From an uncultured Treponema sp. (lineage in GTDB: Bacteria; Spirochaetota; Spirochaetia; Treponematales; Treponemataceae), in the NCBI GenBank assembly GCA_910584475.1, contig CAJUBD010000013.1, positions 1 through 64,000 of the forward strand: a DNA stretch of 64,000 bases. The letters are read 5' to 3'. Below are positions 1 to 7,501 of this stretch, one piece after another. Numbering within the stretch: position 1 is the stretch's first letter; every line of letters starts with the position of its first letter. Position numbers and translations under genes: made by a program. The notes beneath the pieces are model-generated. The model was given only the letters and a program-made list of their open reading frames with translations, did not search any database and was not told the origin of the DNA.

Positions 1-1762
1 CATAGGGAAGGTAGTTCCTGCCGTCGTCGTCGGGAATGTCGATCGAATAGACGAACGCCTTTTCCCTTTTGTGTTCGACAAGCCCGTATTTGAACAAGGT
101 TGAAAGTTCGTTCTTCTGACGTTCAAGTTCGGCGTTGCCCTTTGTGTCGGAGAGCATCATTGTGGTTTGAAGTTCTTCCACATTGTCAAGCCGGGATTGT
201 TTCAGGAGTTCCGCCCAATACGGACTGAATTTGTGTTCTTTTAAGAATGTCTCAAAAGCCTGGCCTTTGACATAAAAAGCGTCGCCGTATTTTTTTGACG
301 CGACCCTCATTCCGATTTGTTTCGCGTCGCCCTCGTTCACGGAAACGACGTAAGTGCCGTAGCCGTTGAACGACTTTTCGGCCCCGCTGGTCCCATGGAA
401 CGCCGCCATTTTCTGCACGAGCTTCCCGCTTTCGAGGATTGAAAGCATTTCCGACTTGTCGGCAATCACCTCGATGTTGGCGGCCTTTAATTTTTCAAGC
501 ACGAAGTTCGCGGCGATATGATTTTTTTTGTTGACGGGATTCTCGTCTTGCGCTATAATATTTTCAGTCGTTGGAGATGCCCTCAACCTAGTAGAGGAGG
601 CTCCCATTCTGAGAGTTTGTATTGTAGGTGCGAATCCTACCCCAACGACTTCATTGCTTTCAATCGTTTGCGTGTTTGTGTTTTTCATATTCCCATCCTT
701 TTTCGCTTGTGTTGACAAAGTTTCGTTTGTGTTGTTATCCGTTGCTTCAAACAGTTTTCTTTCGATTTCTGAGCGGTCAAGGCTGTTCGTGTCCTCGACG
801 GATATGTCTTTCGCGCGGGTGTCTGAAAAAAGCGTTCCGCCTGAATAATCCGAAAGCTCAAAATTGCCATCCTCGTTTCTGAAAACAATGTTGGCGACAA
901 GCCCTGTCGTTTGCGCGAAAGCCTCGCACTGAAGCTGTTGCTCCCTTGTTGACGGAAAAAAGTAGACATTCTCGGAGTTGTGGTTGCGTCCGATGGATTT
1001 CAATTTTTCGGCGAGCGAGCGCGTATTGGAAAATTCGTTCTTGCCGATGTAGTCGTGGCTTTTCACGATTTTTGACGCGGAGGCGAAAAACGCGGGAATC
1101 CAATCCTGTTTGTTCCATATTTCAAGAGAGTCGAGCGACTTCGCTTTTTCTGCGAGAGCGACAAGCTCCTCCTTTCCTTTTATGCGCAGTCCGTAATTTT
1201 TTTCGTCGGAAGAATAATTTTTGTCGAGGTCGGAAAGCGGCCTGATTTCGCCGTCCGTCATCGCCGCCCAGCCGGATTTTTTCGTGTAAAGCCCGTAGTT
1301 GCCGTGGTCTAAAATCGCGTGTCCCAAAAAACGCGCCTTGCCCCCGTTGTCTATGAAAACGCTTTCAAGGTATTTTGTGAGGTTGACGTCGTTTTCGCTC
1401 GGCATGACATAGCCTGACGGATGGTTGTGAATGAAAATGACTTTTGAGTCGGTTTCCTCCGCGTAAGTTCGCAGCTTCAGGAGAAAGTCGTCGTCAGGCT
1501 TTACGGCCGTTGACGCGGGAGTTTTTGAAGAAACTGCTACATGGCGGACGATTTTGCCGTCTTTCACAAAAAGATAGCGGGCGGTTTCGTAGCGTTTGTC
1601 CGAATACATTTCGAGCGTGTTGTTGAGCTTTTCCCAGCCGCCTTTTGTTATCGCGCCGTTTTCGTCGGTTTCGACTTTCGTTCCGATAATGTCGATAAGG
1701 CTCGCTTCGGATGCTGGGAAAGTTCCTTGCAAATTGTTCGATGTCTTGTTCAAATTTTCCAT
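1..1762 (-). CDS. Polyvalent protein, RadC/JAB plus ADP-ribosyltransferase-like (3' end outside window)
   Basis: Partial gene; the frame stays open from the ATG at 1762 (GAGGAG 8 bases upstream) to the window edge, at least 587 residues. Residues about 60-170 hold a RadC/JAB-type metal site (IFIHNHPSGYVMPSENDV, then a later HAILDHG). Residues about 410-440 carry the NFVLEKLK...IEV.ADK module also found in the 1617-residue protein. From about residue 453 the pattern FHGT, G-TYV and a late YSIDIPDDDGRNYL resembles ADP-ribosyltransferase domains of phage and ICE polyvalent proteins. Such proteins are thought to enter recipients with the DNA and counter host defences. Codons about 371-397 are the complement of a tRNA-like gene. 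Domain naming is from memory of family motifs; the open frame was read directly. Confidence 0.8.
   Translation of the reverse strand, partial: MENLNKTSNNLQGTFPASEASLIDIIGTKVETDENGAITKGGWEKLNNTLEMYSDKRYETARYLFVKDGKIVRHVAVSSKTPASTAVKPDDDFLLKLRTYAEETDSKVIFIHNHPSGYVMPSENDVNLTKYLESVFIDNGGKARFLGHAILDHGNYGLYTKKSGWAAMTDGEIRPLSDLDKNYSSDEKNYGLRIKGKEELVALAEKAKSLDSLEIWNKQDWIPAFFASASKIVKSHDYIGKNEFSNTRSLAEKLKSIGRNHNSENVYFFPSTREQQLQCEAFAQTTGLVANIVFRNEDGNFELSDYSGGTLFSDTRAKDISVEDTNSLDRSEIERKLFEATDNNTNETLSTQAKKDGNMKNTNTQTIESNEVVGVGFAPTIQTLRMGASSTRLRASPTTENIIAQDENPVNKKNHIAANFVLEKLKAANIEVIADKSEMLSILESGKLVQKMAAFHGTSGAEKSFNGYGTYVVSVNEGDAKQIGMRVASKKYGDAFYVKGQAFETFLKEHKFSPYWAELLKQSRLDNVEELQTTMMLSDTKGNAELERQKNELSTLFKYGLVEHKREKAFVYSIDIPDDDGRNYLPY
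531..559 (+). promoter_or_regulatory. Near-consensus sigma-70 promoter for the tRNA-like gene
   Basis: TTGACG at 531-536 and TATAAT at 554-559, separated by 17 bases. Transcription would start about 566, where the tRNA-like structure begins. It lies inside, and antisense to, the polyvalent gene. Confidence 0.6.
566..650 (+). tRNA. tRNA-like RNA gene of unclear isotype, antisense inside a coding region
   Basis: The ends AGTCGTTGG (566-574) and CCAACGACT (642-650) pair perfectly over 9 bp as an extended acceptor stem. A T-arm follows the tRNA rule: GTAGG, loop TGCGAAT, CCTAC (624-640). A D-arm-like hairpin has CCTC and GAGG (581-584, 594-597) around loop AACCTAGTA. The anticodon arm is weak: CTC and GAG around a 7-base loop CCATTCT (601-613), with C rather than U at position 33, so no isotype can be read. 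Five bases instead of two precede the D-arm and no CCA is encoded. It may be a degenerate tRNA, an unusual mobile-element tRNA, or a tRNA-derived RNA. A consensus promoter directly upstream argues that it is transcribed. Confidence 0.45.
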
Positions 1763-1774
1763 TGTTTTGTCTCC

Positions 1775-1828
1775 TCATATTTCAATTCCTTTGCATGTCG
1801 AGAATTTTGACTCTTCTATGAGATTCAT
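1775..1828 (-). CDS. Possible 17-residue leader peptide
   Basis: A short frame (MNLIEESKFSTCKGIEI) lies in the 78-base gap between the 266-residue gene and the left polyvalent gene. AGGAG precedes its ATG by 6 bases, and its TGA stop overlaps the GAGGAG that serves the next start at 1762. This arrangement allows translational coupling. The very small size makes chance a real alternative. Confidence 0.3.
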   Translation of the reverse strand: MNLIEESKFSTCKGIEI

Positions 1829-1840
1829 AATTTTCTCCTG

Positions 1841-2641
1841 TTATCTCCCATATTCGATAGTCACTGTTTTCTTTGCCATTGTTTTTTCTACATTTTTTTT
1901 AGGGCGCAACGCTTCGTCCTTCCATTTTGAAAGCAAGCGTTCGAGGGAGGCGGTGTCTTTCACTCCGCGTGAAAAAAGGCTTTCGTTCAGCTGTTTTCTT
2001 TCAACGCCGCCCATAAACGAAATAATTGTCGAGGCGGTTTGAAGCGGGAGGCAGCCGTCGCCCTGCTTTTTCACAATTTCTTTGAAGTTGCGCTCAAAGT
2101 CGCTCGCGCTGTTGTCGAGTTTTCTTTCCCTGTGCTTTTCGATGAAATCAAGGACTGACGAAGTTCTGCCCTGCGCTTTTTTCGCCTCGTCCCGAGCGAT
2201 TTTCTCGTAGACGTGCCTTATGTCCTTTTTCAGGACAGTTCCCAAGACTGACTTTTTGAGCAATTCCATATCGTCTTTTCCGATGTGGTTTCCAATAACA
2301 AGAATTCTTTTTGAGTTCGAGAAAAAGTTCTCGCCGTTGTTGATGAGGTAGACTTCCTGCCCTCGCTCGTTTTTCCATTTTACGATTGCGCCTTTTTCTG
2401 TCTGCCCCATGAATTTAAGCACATCTTGTTTCGACGCGTTTTCCATTCCAGTCGTGTCGATGAAATTGTTTACAATCTGTTCGGCAAGGCGCGGATTTTT
2501 TCGCTGGATATGCTCCATAAGCATCATTATGTCCATTTCGCGCGACGAGTTGTCGGAATGGAAAAACAATGAATTTCGTTTCTGCTCGCGGATTATTTTT
2601 TCGAGGTATGCGTAATACTCTTTTTCGTCTTTCCTGTTCAT
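1841..2641 (-). CDS. ICE operon protein, 266 residues, unknown function, Gly-Arg tail
   Basis: Function not recognised. It is a charged soluble protein with no signal peptide or membrane segment. Start ATG 2639-2641 overlaps the upstream gene's stop (ATGA), with GGAG 9 bases upstream, so translation is coupled. Residues about 195-245 (IISFMGG...GVKDTASLERLLSKW) align without gaps to the C-terminus of the 1617-residue protein just upstream and more weakly to the 1630-residue protein. A Lys-rich stretch then leads to the final residues IEYGR. Because the same module closes the two giant proteins, this could be a small relative or partner with the same delivery or binding tag. That role is inference. 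Confidence 0.85.
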   Translation of the reverse strand: MNRKDEKEYYAYLEKIIREQKRNSLFFHSDNSSREMDIMMLMEHIQRKNPRLAEQIVNNFIDTTGMENASKQDVLKFMGQTEKGAIVKWKNERGQEVYLINNGENFFSNSKRILVIGNHIGKDDMELLKKSVLGTVLKKDIRHVYEKIARDEAKKAQGRTSSVLDFIEKHRERKLDNSASDFERNFKEIVKKQGDGCLPLQTASTIISFMGGVERKQLNESLFSRGVKDTASLERLLSKWKDEALRPKKNVEKTMAKKTVTIEYGR

Positions 2642-5600
2642 CTTGAAACTCCTTTTGATTGCTCAGTTTTTTTTGGCGGCGGCTCGCGGCATTCCGAACA
2701 CCACCTGCTAAAAATTTCTTTTGTCGATTCGGCATCTTTGCAGCCTTCGTTTTCGAGGAATTTGTTGATTGTGAATCGGTTTTCCCTGTCGGCAAGCGAG
2801 ATGAGCTTTTGCGCGTGGGCGATGCTGTCGTTCGAGATGTTGCCGTCGATTCTCGCGATTATCTGCAAATTCTCTTTGAAGTTGGCCGCCGTGTTCGGCT
2901 TCAACGCGAGGTAGCGGATTGGCTTGTTCTTCGTGTACTCGCTTATTTCGCGGTAATAGTTCGGGTCGTACTTTGGAGGCTCGCAAAGCCTTTTGTCGAT
3001 GAGTTCTTTCATCAAATACGGGTCTGCCCTTTTGTCGTCAAGAATGAAGAAGTTGTCGCGGAACTCGCCGTATTTTTTTACTTCAGGGCTTATTTGTTCC
3101 GCGATTTTGGCGGAAAGCGCGAAGTTGTTTCCGACCGCGTTGGCATCGTCTTTAACGCCGATAGGAACAAGCGAAAGCTGGAAAACTCCGTCTGCGATTT
3201 TCATTACATTCTTTGCGGTCGCGTCTGAAATTATGTCGCCTTCGGAAATTTCGTTTGTGTCTATGCCTTTAAAGTCAATGAAAACATTCTTCAAGTTTTC
3301 GAGCAGCCTGGCATCCTTCTCTGTTTTTTGGACATTTTGCTCGTAAAGATTTCCGATGTACAGCAAATATTCCTGTTTGTTCTCGCTTTGTAAAAACACC
3401 TCGTTTTGGCGACGGGCGTTCTCGACATTCTTTTTCGCGTTTTCATTTGCGAACGCCATTGCTTCGCTTACGGAAATTTCAGAAACATCGGCTTTTCCAG
3501 AGCGCGTGTTCCTCGTAATTTTTTCAAGGAGAAGGTGTCCTTGTCTTAAGCCGAGCCGCACGGTTTCGTTTTTCGGGTCGGTCTCAAGGTTCGCCAAAAT
3601 TGCGTGCGCCTCTTCTTTCGTGATGTCGGGGAGCTTTTCTGAAGATTTGTGGCGGTTCGCGTAGTTTGCGAATTCCTGTGCGGCAGGGATTCCGTATCGC
3701 TCGAAGAATTCAATCCCATCGTATGGCGATTTTTCCGCGCTCGTATTTTTCGGATTTTCTTTTTTGCCTATGACCAGTTCTGCATGACCCGATTTGGCTC
3801 TTGGTTTCATTTCGGTTGCACTACTCGAAGGATGCGTGTTCTTTGCGCTGTTTTTTATGCTGGGCATTTCTGGCACAGGTTTTGCTTCAGCATTTGTAAT
3901 TGGTATTTCCTTTGCATTTTTCTGCCCTGCACCTAAATCTTCTCTAGATTTAATTTCGCTCTTTGTGTTAGTATATGGTTGCCATTCCTCCTGCAATATT
4001 TTTGTTTTTTCCGCAGAAAATTCCCCGACAAGCGTTTCAAACATCAATTTGGCGGTATCCTTGAAATTAGAATCAAGTCGAACCACCTCTCTGTCAAAAG
4101 CCTCCTGTCGCAGATTGCTTTTTGAATCCAGAAGGTAGGAATACTCCCCGTCCTTAATATGGTTCTTCAGCGCAACGGAAATCGCATATTTTCTGACCTC
4201 TTCTGGAATTGAGTCAATGTCAGCAATTTTGTCTGCGGGATACCCTGTTTTTTCATTGATATAGTCAATCGCATTCGCAACAATCCACACGGGCATTTCC
4301 CTGCCGTCAATCCATCTGTTTTCATTTAATAGCGGAAGGCTTTCGGTCATCTCGCCGTTTATTTCGACTTTCGGTTCTTGCAATATATTTGTCATTTCTT
4401 CCCCAGTTTTTTCTTGAGATATTTTTTTTGAAACCGTCTTTTCAATGCCCTCGATGAATTCAACGGAAGTTCTTCTTATCAGTTCCAGAGACTCCTTCAG
4501 CTCCCTTGTCTCTTTTCCTGAGCTCCAACCTGTTACATAGGCGAAGGAATAGTCTGAAGTGTCCAAGCCAAAATGCTTGCACACTGTATATGAAACGCTT
4601 TCTGCCTGAACCTCCGCAGTTCTTTTATCCAAAACTCCATTTTCATGTAGTCTTGCATGGCTTATTTCGTGAACAAGGGTCTTTATTGTTTGCGCCTCGC
4701 TCATTCCATTCTTAACGGCTATTTTCTTGTCTGAAAAACTGCAATATCCTTTTGCGCCGGACTTTATGTCCTCGAAATAAATCGGATAGGGCGAAAGCCT
4801 TTCCAACGCTGAATAAATCTCGCTGTATCGCTCCACCGCTCCTGACAGTTCGTCCGCGCCAAGCGAGGGAAGAGCCTTTCCCGCCGTCTGGGAAACGTCA
4901 AAGACATGCCCGATTTTAAAAGTCAAATGCTCTTCATCTTCGCCCTCGATGCCAGTGTCTTCTTCTAAAATCTTTTCACGCTCCTTCGCTTTTTTCTTAT
5001 AGACGACAGGCACAAGGATTTTTATTCCTTTCTCGCCCTTCTTCACATAGCGTTCAAAATCCTTTTTCCAAGTCTGAAAGCCCGCAACTTGAGTTGCATT
5101 GGGGTTTTGCAGGGCGATGAGCTGAAGGTTGTTTGCGCTGTACCTGTGGAACTTGGACATTACATCAAGATATTCCTTGTATTTTTTGCTTTCAAACAAA
5201 TCCTTTACGCCCTTTTCAAGTTGGGAGGTGATCTCCCTGACCCTTTCCTTTGGACTGTCTGACTTCAGTTCGAGAGCGGCATCTTTTGATTGCTCCATTG
5301 ACTGGAAGAGCGCGATTTCCTTTTCCTCCATCAAGTCTTTTAATGAAAGCGAAATGAATTCGTTTATCTGCTCTTTTGTATGCTGCCCCTCAAAAAGAAT
5401 CTCCTTGTCTTCAGCCGTAAGAAATTCACTGGACAGATACTCCCACACCTCCCTGTCCCAGTCGATGGCCCTGTCCCTTGCAATTTCGCCGTCCTCCCTT
5501 GCGATTCTTTCAAGCACCTGCTGCGCAACTCTTCCGCAGATGCGGCTGTGAACCTCGGACAGAATCAGGTCGTCGTCATTTGAAATGTCAGCGTAGTTCG

Positions 5601-7491
5601 GGTCTGCCTTCACTTCGCTCCAAAGATGGGTTTTGGAAAGGATTTCCTTCCCCCGCTCCCAAAGCTCAGGGTTTGAGTTCTGCGTGTATTTGTCCCAAAG
5701 GTGCGTGTACTCGTGGACTGCGGCGTTGGAATTCATAATCTCAGGATTAAGGTAGACTTTCCCGTTGTGAGTGAAGCCGTATGTTTGGTTATCTTTTATG
5801 AGAAATTCCGTCCCCCGCCTTAAATCATCCAATATGTCATGCTCTAGAAACGAATAGTAACTACTTTCCGCCACTATTAAATGGTCGAGAATTGGAATGC
5901 CCACAACTTCCGAGGCCTTTAACAACGCCCTTGTGGCGTTCAAGTCCTCATCGGACGGGAATGGGTTTCCCGACGGATGGTTGTGAAAGACAATTATTTC
6001 GGCGGCCTTCGCCCTTACGGCCTCTGAAAAAACCTCTCTTTGGTGAACCAATGACTTGTTTATCGTTCCGACGGACACCGTGTTCACCGCCTTTACATTG
6101 TGAGCTGCGTCCAGCAAAATGACTCCGAAATGCTCCTGCTCTTCGTTTTTGACATGGGAAAGAAGGCTATAAGTGTCGCTTGGACAAAGAATCGAAGCCC
6201 TCTTGTTGATGGTTTCAGTCTTTAGGGAGGTCACCGAAATTGCATTGTCCTTAACCGCCGTTTCATTGCTTTGGCTTGCTATCTTTGACACGCCGCTTGA
6301 CTTTGTTGGGGTTTGTGATATACTTAAATCAAGAGAGGCAACGACAGCTCCCACCTGGCTGCGGAAGTAAGAGTAGTCGGGCGATTGGCCATATTTGGCG
6401 ATAACCGTCTGTATGGTTTCTGTCGCCTCTTGTTTTTTTTCTATGTTTTCACCTTCATAATGGAAGCCTGTTAATATCCAATTCTGATGCTTGTCGTCAA
6501 AGTCTTTTCTTACAATTGCGATAATTCCACTTTTAGAAATTTCACATCTGTTTTCACCATTGCGGGTAATATCACCAGTTTGCACAGCATCGACAATCAA
6601 TGCGGACAGTGCCGTTATTTCGTCAAGGGAGAGGTTGTCTTTTTTTGTCCGCTCCTCGATAATGTGGCGAATGCCAAGTCCGTGCTTTCCTGTCGAGCCG
6701 GGGAAAACGGAGACCTCCTCGCCAAGCCTTTCGCTTTGAATCTCAAAGTTGGCGTTGAATCGCAGAGACCTGTCCAGTTGCCTGAAGGCGTTCGCAATGT
6801 TGTCCTCCGAAAGCTCCAACGGCTCTTGACTGACAATAAGCCCGTTTATGCGCTGCTTCTGCCGCTCTATTTTTTCAGGATTCGCGCCGCCCTCAACCAT
6901 CTTTTGCAGGAGCTTCTCCGCCTCCAAAATCCTGTTGAATTCATCCTTGTCTGCCACGACCTCGATGCCCGCGTTTTTGAGCTTTTCAAGGACGAAGTTT
7001 GTCGCGACATCTTCCTTCTTCTCGGCGCTCTTTTTTGCTTGAACAGGTTCCCTTTCATACTCCGCGACAAGGCTTCTGATTCTCGCCTTCAAATCCCTGC
7101 CCGTATCATTGTCCCGCAGCTTATCCGTTCTGTATGTCCCGTCTCCGCCATTCTCCATCAAATTGACAATGTCCATCGCCAGTTTCTCGGCGTTGCCCAG
7201 GTTCTCGGCTCCTCTTTGGATTTTGTAGCCTCCATCCTCGTATTTCATTATGCTTGCTGAAAAGTCATATTCCGTTTCAGCGGCGCGAACCCATTTCCTG
7301 TACTCGACGACAAGGCTCTCATCCTGCCGCAAATCCCGCAGTTCCGGCGCGATTTCATCCTTCAGCCCCTTGTCAACAAGGATTTGATACATGTCCCCGC
7401 TTTTTTCATCGCTGTCAACATACCGTGTCTCCCTTCTTTCAATAATTTTCAGGAGCCGGTTTGTCTCGTTTTTAAAGATTTCCTGTTGCAT
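2638..7491 (-). CDS. Giant polyvalent protein: nuclease-like, RadC/JAB, zincin, ArdC-N, zincin
   Basis: 1617 residues. The start at 7491 is chosen because TAAGGAG lies 6 bases upstream; a start at 7512 would lack it. Domains in order: the NFVLEKLK module (about 160-190); a barnase/EndoU-like polyvalent nuclease domain (about 250-365, around GKHGLGIRHIIEE); a RadC-like JAB domain (about 435-550, FHNHPSGNPFPSDED); a zincin HEYTH near 590; an ArdC N-terminal ssDNA-binding domain (about 740-870, ending near FDVSQT); and a second zincin HEISH near 941. The rest is unassigned. The C-terminus repeats the helical module of the 266-residue protein and ends GVSR. ArdC and RadC-like domains in conjugative elements are linked to anti-restriction. 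The combination indicates an anti-defence protein, probably acting in the recipient cell; delivery is inferred. Confidence 0.88.
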   Translation of the reverse strand: MQQEIFKNETNRLLKIIERRETRYVDSDEKSGDMYQILVDKGLKDEIAPELRDLRQDESLVVEYRKWVRAAETEYDFSASIMKYEDGGYKIQRGAENLGNAEKLAMDIVNLMENGGDGTYRTDKLRDNDTGRDLKARIRSLVAEYEREPVQAKKSAEKKEDVATNFVLEKLKNAGIEVVADKDEFNRILEAEKLLQKMVEGGANPEKIERQKQRINGLIVSQEPLELSEDNIANAFRQLDRSLRFNANFEIQSERLGEEVSVFPGSTGKHGLGIRHIIEERTKKDNLSLDEITALSALIVDAVQTGDITRNGENRCEISKSGIIAIVRKDFDDKHQNWILTGFHYEGENIEKKQEATETIQTVIAKYGQSPDYSYFRSQVGAVVASLDLSISQTPTKSSGVSKIASQSNETAVKDNAISVTSLKTETINKRASILCPSDTYSLLSHVKNEEQEHFGVILLDAAHNVKAVNTVSVGTINKSLVHQREVFSEAVRAKAAEIIVFHNHPSGNPFPSDEDLNATRALLKASEVVGIPILDHLIVAESSYYSFLEHDILDDLRRGTEFLIKDNQTYGFTHNGKVYLNPEIMNSNAAVHEYTHLWDKYTQNSNPELWERGKEILSKTHLWSEVKADPNYADISNDDDLILSEVHSRICGRVAQQVLERIAREDGEIARDRAIDWDREVWEYLSSEFLTAEDKEILFEGQHTKEQINEFISLSLKDLMEEKEIALFQSMEQSKDAALELKSDSPKERVREITSQLEKGVKDLFESKKYKEYLDVMSKFHRYSANNLQLIALQNPNATQVAGFQTWKKDFERYVKKGEKGIKILVPVVYKKKAKEREKILEEDTGIEGEDEEHLTFKIGHVFDVSQTAGKALPSLGADELSGAVERYSEIYSALERLSPYPIYFEDIKSGAKGYCSFSDKKIAVKNGMSEAQTIKTLVHEISHARLHENGVLDKRTAEVQAESVSYTVCKHFGLDTSDYSFAYVTGWSSGKETRELKESLELIRRTSVEFIEGIEKTVSKKISQEKTGEEMTNILQEPKVEINGEMTESLPLLNENRWIDGREMPVWIVANAIDYINEKTGYPADKIADIDSIPEEVRKYAISVALKNHIKDGEYSYLLDSKSNLRQEAFDREVVRLDSNFKDTAKLMFETLVGEFSAEKTKILQEEWQPYTNTKSEIKSREDLGAGQKNAKEIPITNAEAKPVPEMPSIKNSAKNTHPSSSATEMKPRAKSGHAELVIGKKENPKNTSAEKSPYDGIEFFERYGIPAAQEFANYANRHKSSEKLPDITKEEAHAILANLETDPKNETVRLGLRQGHLLLEKITRNTRSGKADVSEISVSEAMAFANENAKKNVENARRQNEVFLQSENKQEYLLYIGNLYEQNVQKTEKDARLLENLKNVFIDFKGIDTNEISEGDIISDATAKNVMKIADGVFQLSLVPIGVKDDANAVGNNFALSAKIAEQISPEVKKYGEFRDNFFILDDKRADPYLMKELIDKRLCEPPKYDPNYYREISEYTKNKPIRYLALKPNTAANFKENLQIIARIDGNISNDSIAHAQKLISLADRENRFTINKFLENEGCKDAESTKEIFSRWCSECREPPPKKTEQSKGVSR

Positions 7492-7501
7492 GGTTTTCTC
7501 C

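Noticed and set aside
566..650. Selenocysteine tRNA
   Set aside because: No UCA anticodon and no long variable arm; the extended acceptor stem alone is not enough.
6487..7260. 257-codon plus-strand frame over the 1617-residue gene
   Set aside because: Shadow of the polyvalent gene; the opposite strand has recognisable domains and translational coupling.
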